Below are positions 15,710 to 23,633 of a stretch of DNA of 34,626 nt, piece after piece. Source of the stretch: Bacteroidetes bacterium GWA2_32_17 (GTDB lineage: Bacteria > Bacteroidota > Bacteroidia > Bacteroidales > GWA2-32-17). Each line of letters opens with the position of its first letter. Position 1 is the first letter of the stretch. The stretch lies in contig MENF01000065.1 of the NCBI GenBank assembly GCA_001769035.1, positions 1-34,626 of the forward strand, given 5' to 3'. The translations under genes were made by a program, and so were the position numbers. The notes under the pieces were generated by a model. That model worked only from the letters and a program-made list of their open reading frames with translations. It ran no database searches and had not been told where the DNA came from.

Positions 15710-16897
15710 CTAAATCATTATTTGCCCACCATTTACACGAATATTTTCGCCAGTAATAAAATCAGATTTCTCTGAAGCAAGAAAACTTATTACCCCGGCA
15801 ACATCTGAAGTCAAAGCAAGTCTTCTTAATGGTGTTTGAACTGCAGTTAATAATTTCATCTTCTCTGGAATATCTGCTGTTAATTCTGTATTAACCAAAC
15901 TTGGAGTTACTAAATTTACTCTAACACCTTTAGGAGCCAACTCTACTGCTAAAGATTTTGTTAAACCAACCAATGCAGATTTAGCAGTTATATATGAAGT
16001 CCATTCGGTATTTGGTTTATCAACAGAATAGCTTCCAATATTAATTATTTTCCCATACCCATTTTTAAGCATTACAGGCAGCACTTCTTTAACTATAGAA
16101 AAAGTTGATTTAATATTTAGTTCGAGTTGTTTTAAAAAGTCTAACCATAATAAATCCTGAATTTTTATATTTGCAATTGTTGTAGCAGCACAATTAACAA
16201 CAACATTAATTTGTTCAAAAGTTCTTAAACCTTTTGTTACCATTTCCTTAATTTCCAAATCGTTAAGAATGTCCGCTTTTATAGTAGTCGCTTTCTTATT
16301 AAGTTTTTCAACTTCAGCTTTAATTTCGTTAGCAAGTGCTTTATTTTTATTATAGTGAATAATAATATTAAAACCATCTTTTGCAAGTTGAATGCATGTA
16401 GCACGACCAATACCTCCTGTTCCTCCAATAATTAAAGCTACTTTATCTTTAATCTCTATATTTTCAGTTTTTTCAGAAACTAATACTTCAGGTTCAATAA
16501 CTTTAACTTTTGCAAAACCGCTTGTAACTATTTGTTTATTTTGATTATAAATATTTGTTTTTAATTCAACAATTTTTTCTTTATCATTTTTCTTTATCAC
16601 TTCTGCATAAATAGTTAAGGTATCACCCACTCTTACAGGCAATAAAAATTCAAGCGATTGAGAAAACCACAATGCTCCATCGCCAGGAAGTTTTGTGCCA
16701 ATAATTGTTGAAATAAATGAAGCACCAAGCATACCATGAACAACAGGTTTCTTGAAATTAGTTTTGCTTGCATACTTTTCATCTACATGCAATTTGTTGT
16801 CGTCGCCTGTTAATTCAACAAATTTTTCAATATCTTCAATAGTGATAATATGATTTAATTTCTCTTTATCTCCTATTTTAATGTCATTATATTTCAT
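15710..16897 (-). CDS. MaoC-like hydratase fused to SDR ketoreductase
   Basis: This two-domain enzyme has 395 residues. Residues 1-140 form a hot-dog R-specific enoyl hydratase with TGDDNKLHVDEKYA (Asp32, Asn34, His37) and KKPVVHGMLGAS. Residues 150-395 form a FabG-like SDR with GGTGGIGRA, a NCAATT variant of NNAG, and the Ser289, Tyr302, Lys306 triad (INIGS...YITAK). One chain could thus reduce a 3-oxoacyl thioester and dehydrate it, or hydrate an enoyl thioester to a 3R-hydroxyacyl one. I chose the ATG at 16897 because it opens the conserved hydratase start and avoids a 16-nt overlap with the KASIII gene. It is part of the acyl operon. Separate genes are more usual. Confidence 0.87.
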   Translation of the reverse strand: MKYNDIKIGDKEKLNHIITIEDIEKFVELTGDDNKLHVDEKYASKTNFKKPVVHGMLGASFISTIIGTKLPGDGALWFSQSLEFLLPVRVGDTLTIYAEVIKKNDKEKIVELKTNIYNQNKQIVTSGFAKVKVIEPEVLVSEKTENIEIKDKVALIIGGTGGIGRATCIQLAKDGFNIIIHYNKNKALANEIKAEVEKLNKKATTIKADILNDLEIKEMVTKGLRTFEQINVVVNCAATTIANIKIQDLLWLDFLKQLELNIKSTFSIVKEVLPVMLKNGYGKIINIGSYSVDKPNTEWTSYITAKSALVGLTKSLAVELAPKGVRVNLVTPSLVNTELTADIPEKMKLLTAVQTPLRRLALTSDVAGVISFLASEKSDFITGENIRVNGGQIMI

Positions 16898-16929
16898 GAA
16901 TAATATTAATTTAAATAAGTTACTAATTT

Positions 16930-17925
16930 TTAAATAAATTTCCAAGCACTAGCACCAAAATTAAATCCTGCACCAACGCCAGCCAATAAAACTATGTCAC
17001 CAGATTTTATTTTCCCAAATGTCATTGCTTCACTAAGTGCAATTCCAACACTTGCAGAGCCAGTATTCCCTATTTCTTCAACGTTAGTATAAGTCTTATC
17101 CAAAGGTATTTTCAGCTTCGCCATTACATATTGTATTAGATTAAGATTTGCTTGATGAAACAAGAAGAAATTTATATCTTCAATTTTTAACGAAGATTTT
17201 TCGCATAAATTATTGATAACAATAGGTAAATTTGTGATAGCCTGCTTCCACGTAGCCAATCCGTTCATTTCTATGAAATCAATTTCTTGTGAAAAACTAC
17301 GGTTCGCAAATGGAAAACTTGACCCACCACCACGAAATCGCACTGACTCATAAGTGGAGCTATCTGTAAGAAATTTAGAATTAATTATTCCAAATCCTTT
17401 AGGAACTTTCCCTAACAAAGCTACACCAGCCCCATCACTAAAAAAAATAGTTGTTTCTTTATCTTTTGGATTAACATATCGTGTATGTAACTCAACTCCG
17501 ATAACCAAAGAGTATTTAACAGAAGCATCAATAAGCATTCTATCAGATGCGATAGTCAATGCAGTTATAAAACCAGTGCAATTGGTATTAATATCTATGA
17601 TTTGAGCATTTTTGGCGTTCAAGTTTTTTTGAATTTTTACCGAAACAGGTGGAAACATATAATCTGGAGAGAAAGTAGCGACTATTATCAAACCCACTTC
17701 GTCAATAGGTATTTTTTTTTCTGTCAGAACTTTTATTGCTGCAACGGTTGCCATACTTGATGCCGAATCAGATTGGGTTGCAATATATCGCTGTTTTATA
17801 CCTGTTTTTGAAATAATCCATTCTGGAGTAACATCTGTCATAACCTTACATAAATCTTCATTAGTCTGTATGTTTTCAGGCAAATAATGATTTACACCAA
17901 TTATACCAATGCCATATTCAGTCAT
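16930..17925 (-). CDS. 3-oxoacyl-ACP synthase III-like (KASIII)
   Basis: KASIII enzymes condense an acyl-CoA (or acyl-ACP) with malonyl-ACP, or act as acyl transferases in special pathways. The triad Cys116 (INTNCTGF), His257 (LFHQANLNL) and Asn287 (IGNTGSASVG) is intact in 331 residues. Divergence from housekeeping FabH is seen in the CTGF active-site context (FabH has CAGF). It starts 7 nt after the metallo-hydrolase stop and ends 32 nt before the hydratase/reductase. Within the cluster it would start a short chain such as 3-oxobutyryl or extend the glyceryl unit. Tetronate pathways also pair a KASIII with FkbH, but other tetronate genes are missing. Confidence 0.9.
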   Translation of the reverse strand: MTEYGIGIIGVNHYLPENIQTNEDLCKVMTDVTPEWIISKTGIKQRYIATQSDSASSMATVAAIKVLTEKKIPIDEVGLIIVATFSPDYMFPPVSVKIQKNLNAKNAQIIDINTNCTGFITALTIASDRMLIDASVKYSLVIGVELHTRYVNPKDKETTIFFSDGAGVALLGKVPKGFGIINSKFLTDSSTYESVRFRGGGSSFPFANRSFSQEIDFIEMNGLATWKQAITNLPIVINNLCEKSSLKIEDINFFLFHQANLNLIQYVMAKLKIPLDKTYTNVEEIGNTGSASVGIALSEAMTFGKIKSGDIVLLAGVGAGFNFGASAWKFI

Positions 17926-17932
17926 AAATGTC

Positions 17933-18574
17933 TTAGCGTTTATACAAAAAATCTAAAAGATCTGTATTATTTTTTTTAATAACACCCAAATACTCCGATT
18001 CACCATGACCTGGAAATATTGTTGAGTTATCAGGGAAAATTTTAAACATTTTAATTACAGATTCTCTAAGTTTAACTCTGTCCTCTCCTGGAAAATTATT
18101 AAAACCCAGTTTGTTTTTATAAATAATATCTCCTGAAAACAAATTATCACCGTACTTAATTACGATACTTCCATTAGAATGTCCCGATAAATTGTATATA
18201 TCCAAATTAAAATTGCTTATGGTAATCTTTTCATGCTCGCCTTTGAATAAAAAATCGTATGTAGGCGTTATGATTTTATGATTAATACCTGCAATTTTTA
18301 AAAAAAAATTAGCAGATTTTGATATTTTAACATCTGCTTCATGGATATAGAAAGGAATTGAGTATGTGTCTTTAAAGTAAGTCACTCCAGCAATATGATC
18401 AAAGTGCCCATGAGTGGCTATGATTGCAACTGGTGTCAGATGAAGTTCATGTATCCGGTTGTCAATAAAAGATTCATCTAATCCAGGATCAATAATCAGG
18501 CAATGCTTTTCATTTTCACCACTTAATAAATAAGTATTGGAAGAAAAAGTCTTATTTTTTATTAAATATACCAT
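17933..18574 (-). CDS. Metallo-beta-lactamase-fold hydrolase (glyoxalase II-like)
   Basis: This 213-residue zinc hydrolase has THGHFDH (His55, His57, Asp59, His60), SGHSNGS, FSGDIIY and FPGHGES, so both metal sites look complete. Glyoxalase II relatives cleave thioesters, so a plausible job here is release or editing of acyl groups from ACP or CoA. Its start overlaps the preceding SDR stop as TAATG, showing translational coupling and common use. The length is typical of stand-alone bacterial MBL hydrolases. The specific substrate is not known. Confidence 0.85.
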   Translation of the reverse strand: MVYLIKNKTFSSNTYLLSGENEKHCLIIDPGLDESFIDNRIHELHLTPVAIIATHGHFDHIAGVTYFKDTYSIPFYIHEADVKISKSANFFLKIAGINHKIITPTYDFLFKGEHEKITISNFNLDIYNLSGHSNGSIVIKYGDNLFSGDIIYKNKLGFNNFPGEDRVKLRESVIKMFKIFPDNSTIFPGHGESEYLGVIKKNNTDLLDFLYKR

Positions 18575-19287
18575 TAATTAATTCCTCCAAGATAAATAAT
18601 TTGGGCTGTTATATATCCACTTCTTTCTGATGAGAAAAAATCAATTACATTTAAAATATCATCTTTTTCTGCAATTCTTGGAATTGGTAAATTCTTAATT
18701 ATTTCCTTAATTTTCAACTGTGCAGTTGGTGAATGCTGTCTTAACATATCAGTTTCAAAAGCAGTTATTGCTAAAGTGTTACAAGTAACATTCAAAGTCG
18801 AGAACTCTTTTGCCATAACATTTGCCAAAGTATTAATTCCTGCTTTACAAGCAGCATATAATGAATCTCCAGCAGGTTCAAGACTTGCAGCCATTGAACT
18901 AATATTTATTATCCGTCCATAAGTATTTTTTCGCATTAATTTTGAAGACTCCCTTGAAACTAAAAAAACGGCAAGTAAATCCACATTAACCATATCAATT
19001 GCATTTTTTAAAGTAATTATCATTGAATATTGTGATGTTAAAACTGCCGCATTATTTATAACAATATCAATTTTTTTAAAACGCTTTGTAATTTCTTTAA
19101 ATAAATCAATAATTTCTTCTGGCTTAGATAAATCAACACTAAAATGATGATAATTAGCATTGTTAATAGTAGAAACTCCTCTACTTAATCCAATTACAAT
19201 AGCATTATTTTTCAAAAAATGATTGGCAATCTCATAACCAACACCTCTACTTGAACCAGTTATTAATATTGTCTTTTCTGAATACAA
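18574..19287 (-). CDS. SDR-family 3-oxoacyl-ACP reductase-like enzyme
   Basis: This NAD(P)H-dependent short-chain dehydrogenase has 237 residues: TGSSRGVG (10-17), INNAA (77-81), and catalytic Ser130/131, Tyr144 and Lys148 (ISSMA...YAACK). It resembles FabG and would reduce a 3-oxoacyl thioester, a second ketoreductase beside the MaoC-fused one. The only fitting start is TTG at 19287: an in-frame TGA lies two codons upstream, and no ATG precedes the Rossmann motif. The TTG may keep expression low. It overlaps the metallo-hydrolase start and follows the ACP gene by 28 nt. Confidence 0.86.
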   Translation of the reverse strand: MYSEKTILITGSSRGVGYEIANHFLKNNAIVIGLSRGVSTINNANYHHFSVDLSKPEEIIDLFKEITKRFKKIDIVINNAAVLTSQYSMIITLKNAIDMVNVDLLAVFLVSRESSKLMRKNTYGRIINISSMAASLEPAGDSLYAACKAGINTLANVMAKEFSTLNVTCNTLAITAFETDMLRQHSPTAQLKIKEIIKNLPIPRIAEKDDILNVIDFFSSERSGYITAQIIYLGGIN

Positions 19288-19315
19288 TTGTCAAATTTAT
19301 TTTTTAAAGTTTTAA

Positions 19316-19612
19316 TTATTTCTCACTAATTAATTCATAAATATAATCAACTAATTTGGAAACGCTTAAAAAGGGACTAATCTCTCGAGTCATGGCTCTA
19401 TCATCAGACAATGATATTTCAATATTATAATCTGTGCTATAAGTAGTTTCAATATCTACAATTAAAGATACTAATGTTAATGAATCAATAATGGATCCTT
19501 CTGCTAATAATAAAGTACTTTCATCAATTTCAAAACCCTGTTCAACAGGCACTACTGTTAAAATATTATTTAAAGCATTTAATACAATCTCTTTAACTTT
19601 AACAATATCCAT
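19316..19612 (-). CDS. Second acyl carrier protein
   Basis: This 98-residue carrier-like protein has the attachment serine at Ser44 in SIIDSLTLVSLIVDIE. It is longer than AcpP, with a distinctive DDRAMTREISPF insertion before the last helix, as seen in ACPs of glycan-modification and natural-product loci. It leads the SDR-hydrolase-KASIII-hydratase block and is the likely carrier for that chain. It differs clearly from the first ACP (13712-13948), so two acyl groups or two stages may be kept apart. A 199-bp gap separates it from the AAC(3)-like gene and may hold its own promoter. Confidence 0.82.
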   Translation of the reverse strand: MDIVKVKEIVLNALNNILTVVPVEQGFEIDESTLLLAEGSIIDSLTLVSLIVDIETTYSTDYNIEISLSDDRAMTREISPFLSVSKLVDYIYELISEK

Positions 19613-19811
19613 ATTTTATTGTTTTATAACTACCCAGTGGATTAATATATTGAAAATAAACAAGTTCAAAACATAAAAAAAAGGAAATGATGAGAATAAA
19701 TAATAACATATATTTTTAACTATCTGATAATGAACAGCAAAAAAGTTATTAACATTTTTTCGAGTTATCAACATATTTTATCTCAAATTATTGATTATTT
19801 ATCACTTATAT

Positions 19812-20699
19812 TTAAATCAATGTCGCTGAGGAGTTGCATTGTTTTTTAATATTTTGTACTTTTTGTGCAACATAGTATGGGTTTTTTGAAATTCTATTGT
19901 ATAAGAAATCGTGAGAATCGCAAATATTCATTAAAAATATAGGAGAATAATTATTAAAATTTCCATATATTACTAGTTTATTTTTTAATACATCTTTCCA
20001 ATATACTTCCCATATATTTTTATATTGATAATCTTCTTCTATTATTCGCACATACATTTTAAAGTTTACATCAACTTTTTCATCATTAATATTCCTTACG
20101 TCTCCTGGGAAATTCTTATAAAATCGATAAGGTACCTTAAGTAATTCTTCTGCATAATGACAAAAAGTAGCTCCTCCAATAAACTCACTTCCTAATGACA
20201 AGTTGTATGCTTTTAATTTATATAGTTTTTCAAAAGCAGAATTTGCACCAAAAGAAGATTCACATATTGAGTTTGTTAAATATTCGGCATTAGGTCCAAA
20301 AGCAGCAATTGAATGAAATGGATGAATTGACCTTAAAGTTCCATTTAATTTCCTAATTTTTTCGCATAAAATGCCAGTTTCACTTTTAGTTTCCTCATAA
20401 CTCCAATAATGAGTATTTACGTATTTAAATGTAAATGTAGGAACTGCTATAGTATAACTTTCGTCAAAAACTTCTCTAATACAATTCATCAAACTATTTA
20501 TACCACCTTCTATAATTCCAAGCCTAAACAAACTACTATGAATAATTATTGTAGAATACCTGGGTATTTTCAATTTTAATAAATGTAGCTTCAAACTATT
20601 TAAATCACATTTGTACATTGCCTTATCTTTAATAATGTATTTTTTATACATTGAGAGAGTTCTAAATTCATTTTTTAAAAACATACCCAGTAAACACAT
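19812..20699 (-). CDS. AAC(3)-family N-acyltransferase
   Basis: This enzyme of the aminoglycoside 3-N-acetyltransferase fold has 295 residues. Visible are IIIHSSLFRLG (about 53-63), VPTFTF, the GTLRSIHPFHSIAAFGP block, SFGANSAFEKLY and HYAEELLKVPYR (catalytic histidine and glutamate region). Relatives outside resistance contexts acylate amino sugars, and some lie next to ACP genes in glycan loci. Here it is probably the transfer step of the acyl cluster, not a drug-resistance gene. It starts with ATG at 20699; Met6 and Met17 are alternatives. The C-terminal part (about 200-280) is the family's substrate lid. No sugar nucleotide enzyme is nearby to name the acceptor. Confidence 0.8.
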   Translation of the reverse strand: MCLLGMFLKNEFRTLSMYKKYIIKDKAMYKCDLNSLKLHLLKLKIPRYSTIIIHSSLFRLGIIEGGINSLMNCIREVFDESYTIAVPTFTFKYVNTHYWSYEETKSETGILCEKIRKLNGTLRSIHPFHSIAAFGPNAEYLTNSICESSFGANSAFEKLYKLKAYNLSLGSEFIGGATFCHYAEELLKVPYRFYKNFPGDVRNINDEKVDVNFKMYVRIIEEDYQYKNIWEVYWKDVLKNKLVIYGNFNNYSPIFLMNICDSHDFLYNRISKNPYYVAQKVQNIKKQCNSSATLI

Positions 20700-20773
20700 A
20701 GAACCCTTTAGTGTTTTTTGAAAATAAATCGCAATATTACGAAATTATTTTTTATTTTATATCTGAAATCCAT

Positions 20774-20802
20774 AAAAAATCAAGTTGTAATTTTGATTTT
20801 TT
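20774..20802. terminator. Possible bidirectional intrinsic terminator
   Basis: AAAAAATCAA, a 9-nt loop, TTGATTTTTT: a 10-bp stem with T-tract on either strand. It may end transcription from the LamG gene (stop at 21132), though it is far from that stop and the stem is weak. Confidence 0.35.
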
Positions 20803-20840
20803 TCAATATTTATTTCATATTTTTTATCACTACTAACCGA

Positions 20841-20848
20841 CAAAAGTA
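20841..20848 (-). promoter_or_regulatory. Candidate -7 box (TACTTTTG) upstream of the acyl cluster
   Basis: It is a full match to TAnnTTTG on the minus strand, giving a leader of about 137 nt. No good -33 TTG is seen, and the hairpin at 20774-20802 would lie in the leader, so the assignment is weak. Confidence 0.3.
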
Positions 20849-21131
20849 AAATTTTTTTAATAAATATTATAAATAATTGATAATCATAATGCTTTTTTAA
20901 AATTTTCTAATTTTTCAAAAACCTACCCTCCTCATTTTTAGAATAAAGAAAGTTGTAAAGCAGGACTTTTATTCCTTTTTTATTACATAATTTTGTTTGG
21001 AATAAATCTATTTTCCAGCTACTGAAATAAACTTAAAACAATTGGTTTAAGCCTAGTTATAGCACCATATTATTAATAATCACAACAGTATCTAAATAGA
21101 AAATAAAAATTTTCAATCAAACATTTATAGC

Positions 21132-22160
21132 TTACTTTATCAGTATTTTTTGAGTATATATTTTATTGTTATCGTTAATTTCTACAAAATATACTCCCTT
21201 GGGATAATAAGATAAATTTATTTCGATTGATTTCATTTGTTTACAATCAGAAACATAATAAACATTTTCCCCTAATACATTATAAATTTTAATTTCATTA
21301 AAACCAATATTACTTTTGATTAAAAACATTCCGTTTGTTGGATTAGGAAAAATTGAAAAACCTTCAGAACCTAGTACATTTTCTTCTACTAAAGTATAAT
21401 TAAAACAAGGGTCTGTTATTGTATTTGGTGATGTTGAGTTAGTGCTATAAGTTAATCCATTAAGTGCAGAGCCGGTTGCTGTTGCATAATTTGTTACAGT
21501 TGCACTTGGTCCGGTTATATTTGTGTCAAATTTATAATATAATTTTAACCCAGTTTCATTTCCAATTAAAGGACCTTGGTAATTCGCTAAAATTTCAGAA
21601 GGAGTAAGTACTCTATTCCAAATTCTTAATTCATCTAACATTCCATAGTACCATGCACCCAAAGTTTCATTAAAATATCTATAGGTTGATATAAGTAATG
21701 GCTGACTGCTCACATATAAATTACCGCAATATGAGCCAGTAGTATATTGACCAGGTTGAAGCAAACCATTAAAATAGATTTTAACACCTGCAGATGAATA
21801 ACTAATAGCAACATGAAGACATGCACCAGGTAAAACTTTTGTACTACATTTATATTCATTACTATTGGTACAGTTACCATTGCAATTAAAAACAAAATTT
21901 AGTGTACTGTCGGGCCTAAATATTACACTGTAAGACGTGGTAGAATTGCTACATTTTCCTTCCTGTAAAATAGCAGTCAATCCTGTAATTTTATTAGGCA
22001 ATGTCCAAAACTCAATAGAAAAATTATTAGTAACATTAATAGCAGAATTGTTTGGTGTAATAATGTAATTATCATAACTTTGCCAAAAATACATTCCATT
22101 ATTTTGTGCAAACAACGAACAACTGCAAAATAACATAATAAAAAGTGTTAATGTTTTCAT
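21132..22160 (-). CDS. Secreted LamG-type lectin-like protein with T9SS sorting domain
   Basis: This 342-residue protein has a signal peptide (1-18, ending SLFAQ), a LamG/concanavalin-A-like jelly roll (about 20-200: FSIEFWTL, CLHVAISYSSAGVKIYFNG, WYYGMLDELRIWNRVLTPSEI), a short linker, and a type A T9SS C-terminal sorting domain (about 265-342: FSIFPNPTNG, IKIYNVLGENV, YYPKGVYFVEI, TQKILIK). It should cross the outer membrane by T9SS and may be anchored on the surface. LamG domains bind glycans or other ligands; no catalytic domain is present. It is transcribed alone from a well-matched promoter. Several cysteines (for example in CSNST, CNGNC and YKCS) may form disulphides. Confidence 0.88.
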   Translation of the reverse strand: MKTLTLFIMLFCSCSLFAQNNGMYFWQSYDNYIITPNNSAINVTNNFSIEFWTLPNKITGLTAILQEGKCSNSTTSYSVIFRPDSTLNFVFNCNGNCTNSNEYKCSTKVLPGACLHVAISYSSAGVKIYFNGLLQPGQYTTGSYCGNLYVSSQPLLISTYRYFNETLGAWYYGMLDELRIWNRVLTPSEILANYQGPLIGNETGLKLYYKFDTNITGPSATVTNYATATGSALNGLTYSTNSTSPNTITDPCFNYTLVEENVLGSEGFSIFPNPTNGMFLIKSNIGFNEIKIYNVLGENVYYVSDCKQMKSIEINLSYYPKGVYFVEINDNNKIYTQKILIK

Positions 22161-22216
22161 GATTTTTTAATTTTAAGTAATTAATATAAGTAGTTGCAAA
22201 ATTTAATTATTTTATA

Positions 22217-22247
22217 CAAAAATATTATTTTTTTTAATATTAAACAA
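22217..22247 (-). promoter_or_regulatory. Bacteroidota-type promoter of the LamG protein gene
   Basis: On the minus strand TTG (22245-22247), 20 nt, then TATTTTTG (22217-22224). This fits the TTG / TAnnTTTG consensus and gives a leader of about 50 nt. Confidence 0.55.
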
Positions 22248-22258
22248 TTTATAGAAAT

Positions 22259-23521
22259 TTATTTTTTAGGATGTACTAAAATAAGTCTTAAAGATGTATC
22301 TTTTGTTATATATTTCCATGTCCAGTCAATAAAAATAATTAATTTGTTTTTAACGCTTAAAATTAACATTAAGTGCAAAAACATCCAAATAAACCATGCA
22401 AAATAACCATTAAATTTAACAAAGTGCAAATCAACCACTGCCTTGTTGTTCCCAATGGTAGCCATTGAACCTAAATCTTTATATTCAAATTCTTTAAGCT
22501 GCTTTTTAGTCCGATTGCTATCGGATTCAATAGCTTTTAAGTTTTTTGCTAATAATTTTGCCTGATTAATTGCAACATTTGCAACCTGCGGATGTCCGTT
22601 GGGATATTTTGGAGTTTCCATAAAAGCAATATCACCTAAAGCAAAAATGTTTTCGCAATCTTTTATTTTGCTATAACGATTTACTTTTATTCTTTCACTT
22701 TTTGTAATTGAAGTTTCGGAAATACCCTTAATTTTATTTCCGCAAACACCAGCCGCCCAGATAACAGTTTTTGTTTTAATTCCATTTCCATTACTTAAAA
22801 CCACAGTTTCGCCATCATACTTTGTTACGAATGTTTCGGTAATTATTGTTACACCCATTGCAGAAAGATATTTCATTGAAGCTTTTTTTGCATTTTCGCT
22901 CATGTTATTTAATGTGTTTTTACTTCCTTCAATTAAAATTATTTTGAAGTTTGTAAAATCTATTCCATGATAATCTTTTGGAAGCACATTTTTTTTTATT
23001 TCGGCAAACGAACCTGCTAACTCTACACCAGTAGCACCGGCACCTACAATTACAAGATTAAGAAAACCATATTTATTGTTCGACGAAATAATATTTTCGA
23101 AAGTTGTAAGTATGTTATTACGAATTGTTATAGCATCATAAGTTGATTTTAATGTTAAAGCATATTTTTCAATCTCGTTATTGCCAAAAAAATTTGTTTT
23201 GCAACCTATTGCAATTACCAAATAATCGTATTTAAAATTTCCGATGTCTGTTACAATTTCGTTTTTGCTTTTGTTTATTTCAGTTACTTCTGCCATTCTT
23301 ATTTGAACATTCCATTTGTTTTTAAATATATTTCTTAAAGGAAAAGATATACTTGATGGTTCAATTTGCGAAGTAGCAACCTGATAAAATAATGGCTGAA
23401 ACTGATGGTGGTTTAATTTATCAATTAAAAGAATATCAAATAATCTTTCATCTAATTTTCGTGCAAATTGAACACCTGCAAAACCTGCACCAACTACTAT
23501 AATTTTTTTTCTTTTATTCAT
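22259..23521 (-). CDS. ndh: Type II NADH dehydrogenase (NDH-2)
   Basis: This FAD-dependent enzyme passes electrons from NADH to quinone at the inner membrane without pumping protons. In 420 residues it has the FAD dinucleotide fold IIVVGAGFAGVQFARKL (about 8-24), the NADH fold VIVGAGATGVELAG (about 158-171), the NIFALGDIAFM FAD motif, and a hydrophobic C-terminus (about 375-400) for membrane association. The start opens the Rossmann motif. A dispersed CCGAT...ATCGG palindrome lies inside the gene and encodes SDSNRT in a surface loop near residue 335. It has its own promoter, back to back with that of purA. Confidence 0.9.
   Translation of the reverse strand: MNKRKKIIVVGAGFAGVQFARKLDERLFDILLIDKLNHHQFQPLFYQVATSQIEPSSISFPLRNIFKNKWNVQIRMAEVTEINKSKNEIVTDIGNFKYDYLVIAIGCKTNFFGNNEIEKYALTLKSTYDAITIRNNILTTFENIISSNNKYGFLNLVIVGAGATGVELAGSFAEIKKNVLPKDYHGIDFTNFKIILIEGSKNTLNNMSENAKKASMKYLSAMGVTIITETFVTKYDGETVVLSNGNGIKTKTVIWAAGVCGNKIKGISETSITKSERIKVNRYSKIKDCENIFALGDIAFMETPKYPNGHPQVANVAINQAKLLAKNLKAIESDSNRTKKQLKEFEYKDLGSMATIGNNKAVVDLHFVKFNGYFAWFIWMFLHLMLILSVKNKLIIFIDWTWKYITKDTSLRLILVHPKK
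22510..22525. repeat. CCGAT palindrome inside ndh, copy 2
   Basis: TCCGAT, loop TGCT, ATCGGA. It is the same core as 88-109 and 27735-27748, but in frame in a coding region. Confidence 0.6.
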
Positions 23522-23532
23522 ACTCTCATTTA

Positions 23533-23561
23533 CAAACTTATGAATAATTTTAATATTTCAA
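23533..23561 (-). promoter_or_regulatory. Promoter of ndh
   Basis: Minus strand: TTG (23559-23561), 18 nt, TAAGTTTG (23533-23540). Transcription would start only a few bases before the ATG at 23521, so the mRNA may be nearly leaderless. Confidence 0.5.
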
Positions 23562-23566
23562 TCATA

Positions 23567-23595
23567 TTGTAAATTAAATAAAATTACTACTTTTA
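23567..23595 (+). promoter_or_regulatory. Promoter of purA
   Basis: TTG (23567-23569), 18 nt, TACTTTTA (23588-23595; one mismatch to TAnnTTTG). It is back to back with the ndh promoter. Confidence 0.45.
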
Positions 23596-23633
23596 AAACT
23601 TTAAAATTTTAATATAAAATTACTAAAAATATT

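Larger units (their letters stand above)
20700..21131. other. Gene-free AT-rich spacer
   Basis: These 432 bp between the AAC(3)-like gene and the LamG protein gene have no credible gene. A hairpin with A/T tracts (20774-20802) and a TAnnTTTG match on the minus strand (20841-20848) are the only features seen. Confidence 0.6.

Noticed and set aside
19812-20699. AAC(3)-like gene as an antibiotic-resistance gene
   Set aside because: It lies in an acyl-ACP cluster with no mobile element, and many family members act on surface sugars.
11073-20699. Tetronate antibiotic cluster (FkbH + ACP + KASIII)
   Set aside because: The core pair fits, but the acyltransferase-type and cyclising or dehydrating enzymes of known tetronate pathways, and any polyketide synthase, are absent; AAC(3) and DUF4910 point more to glycan modification.
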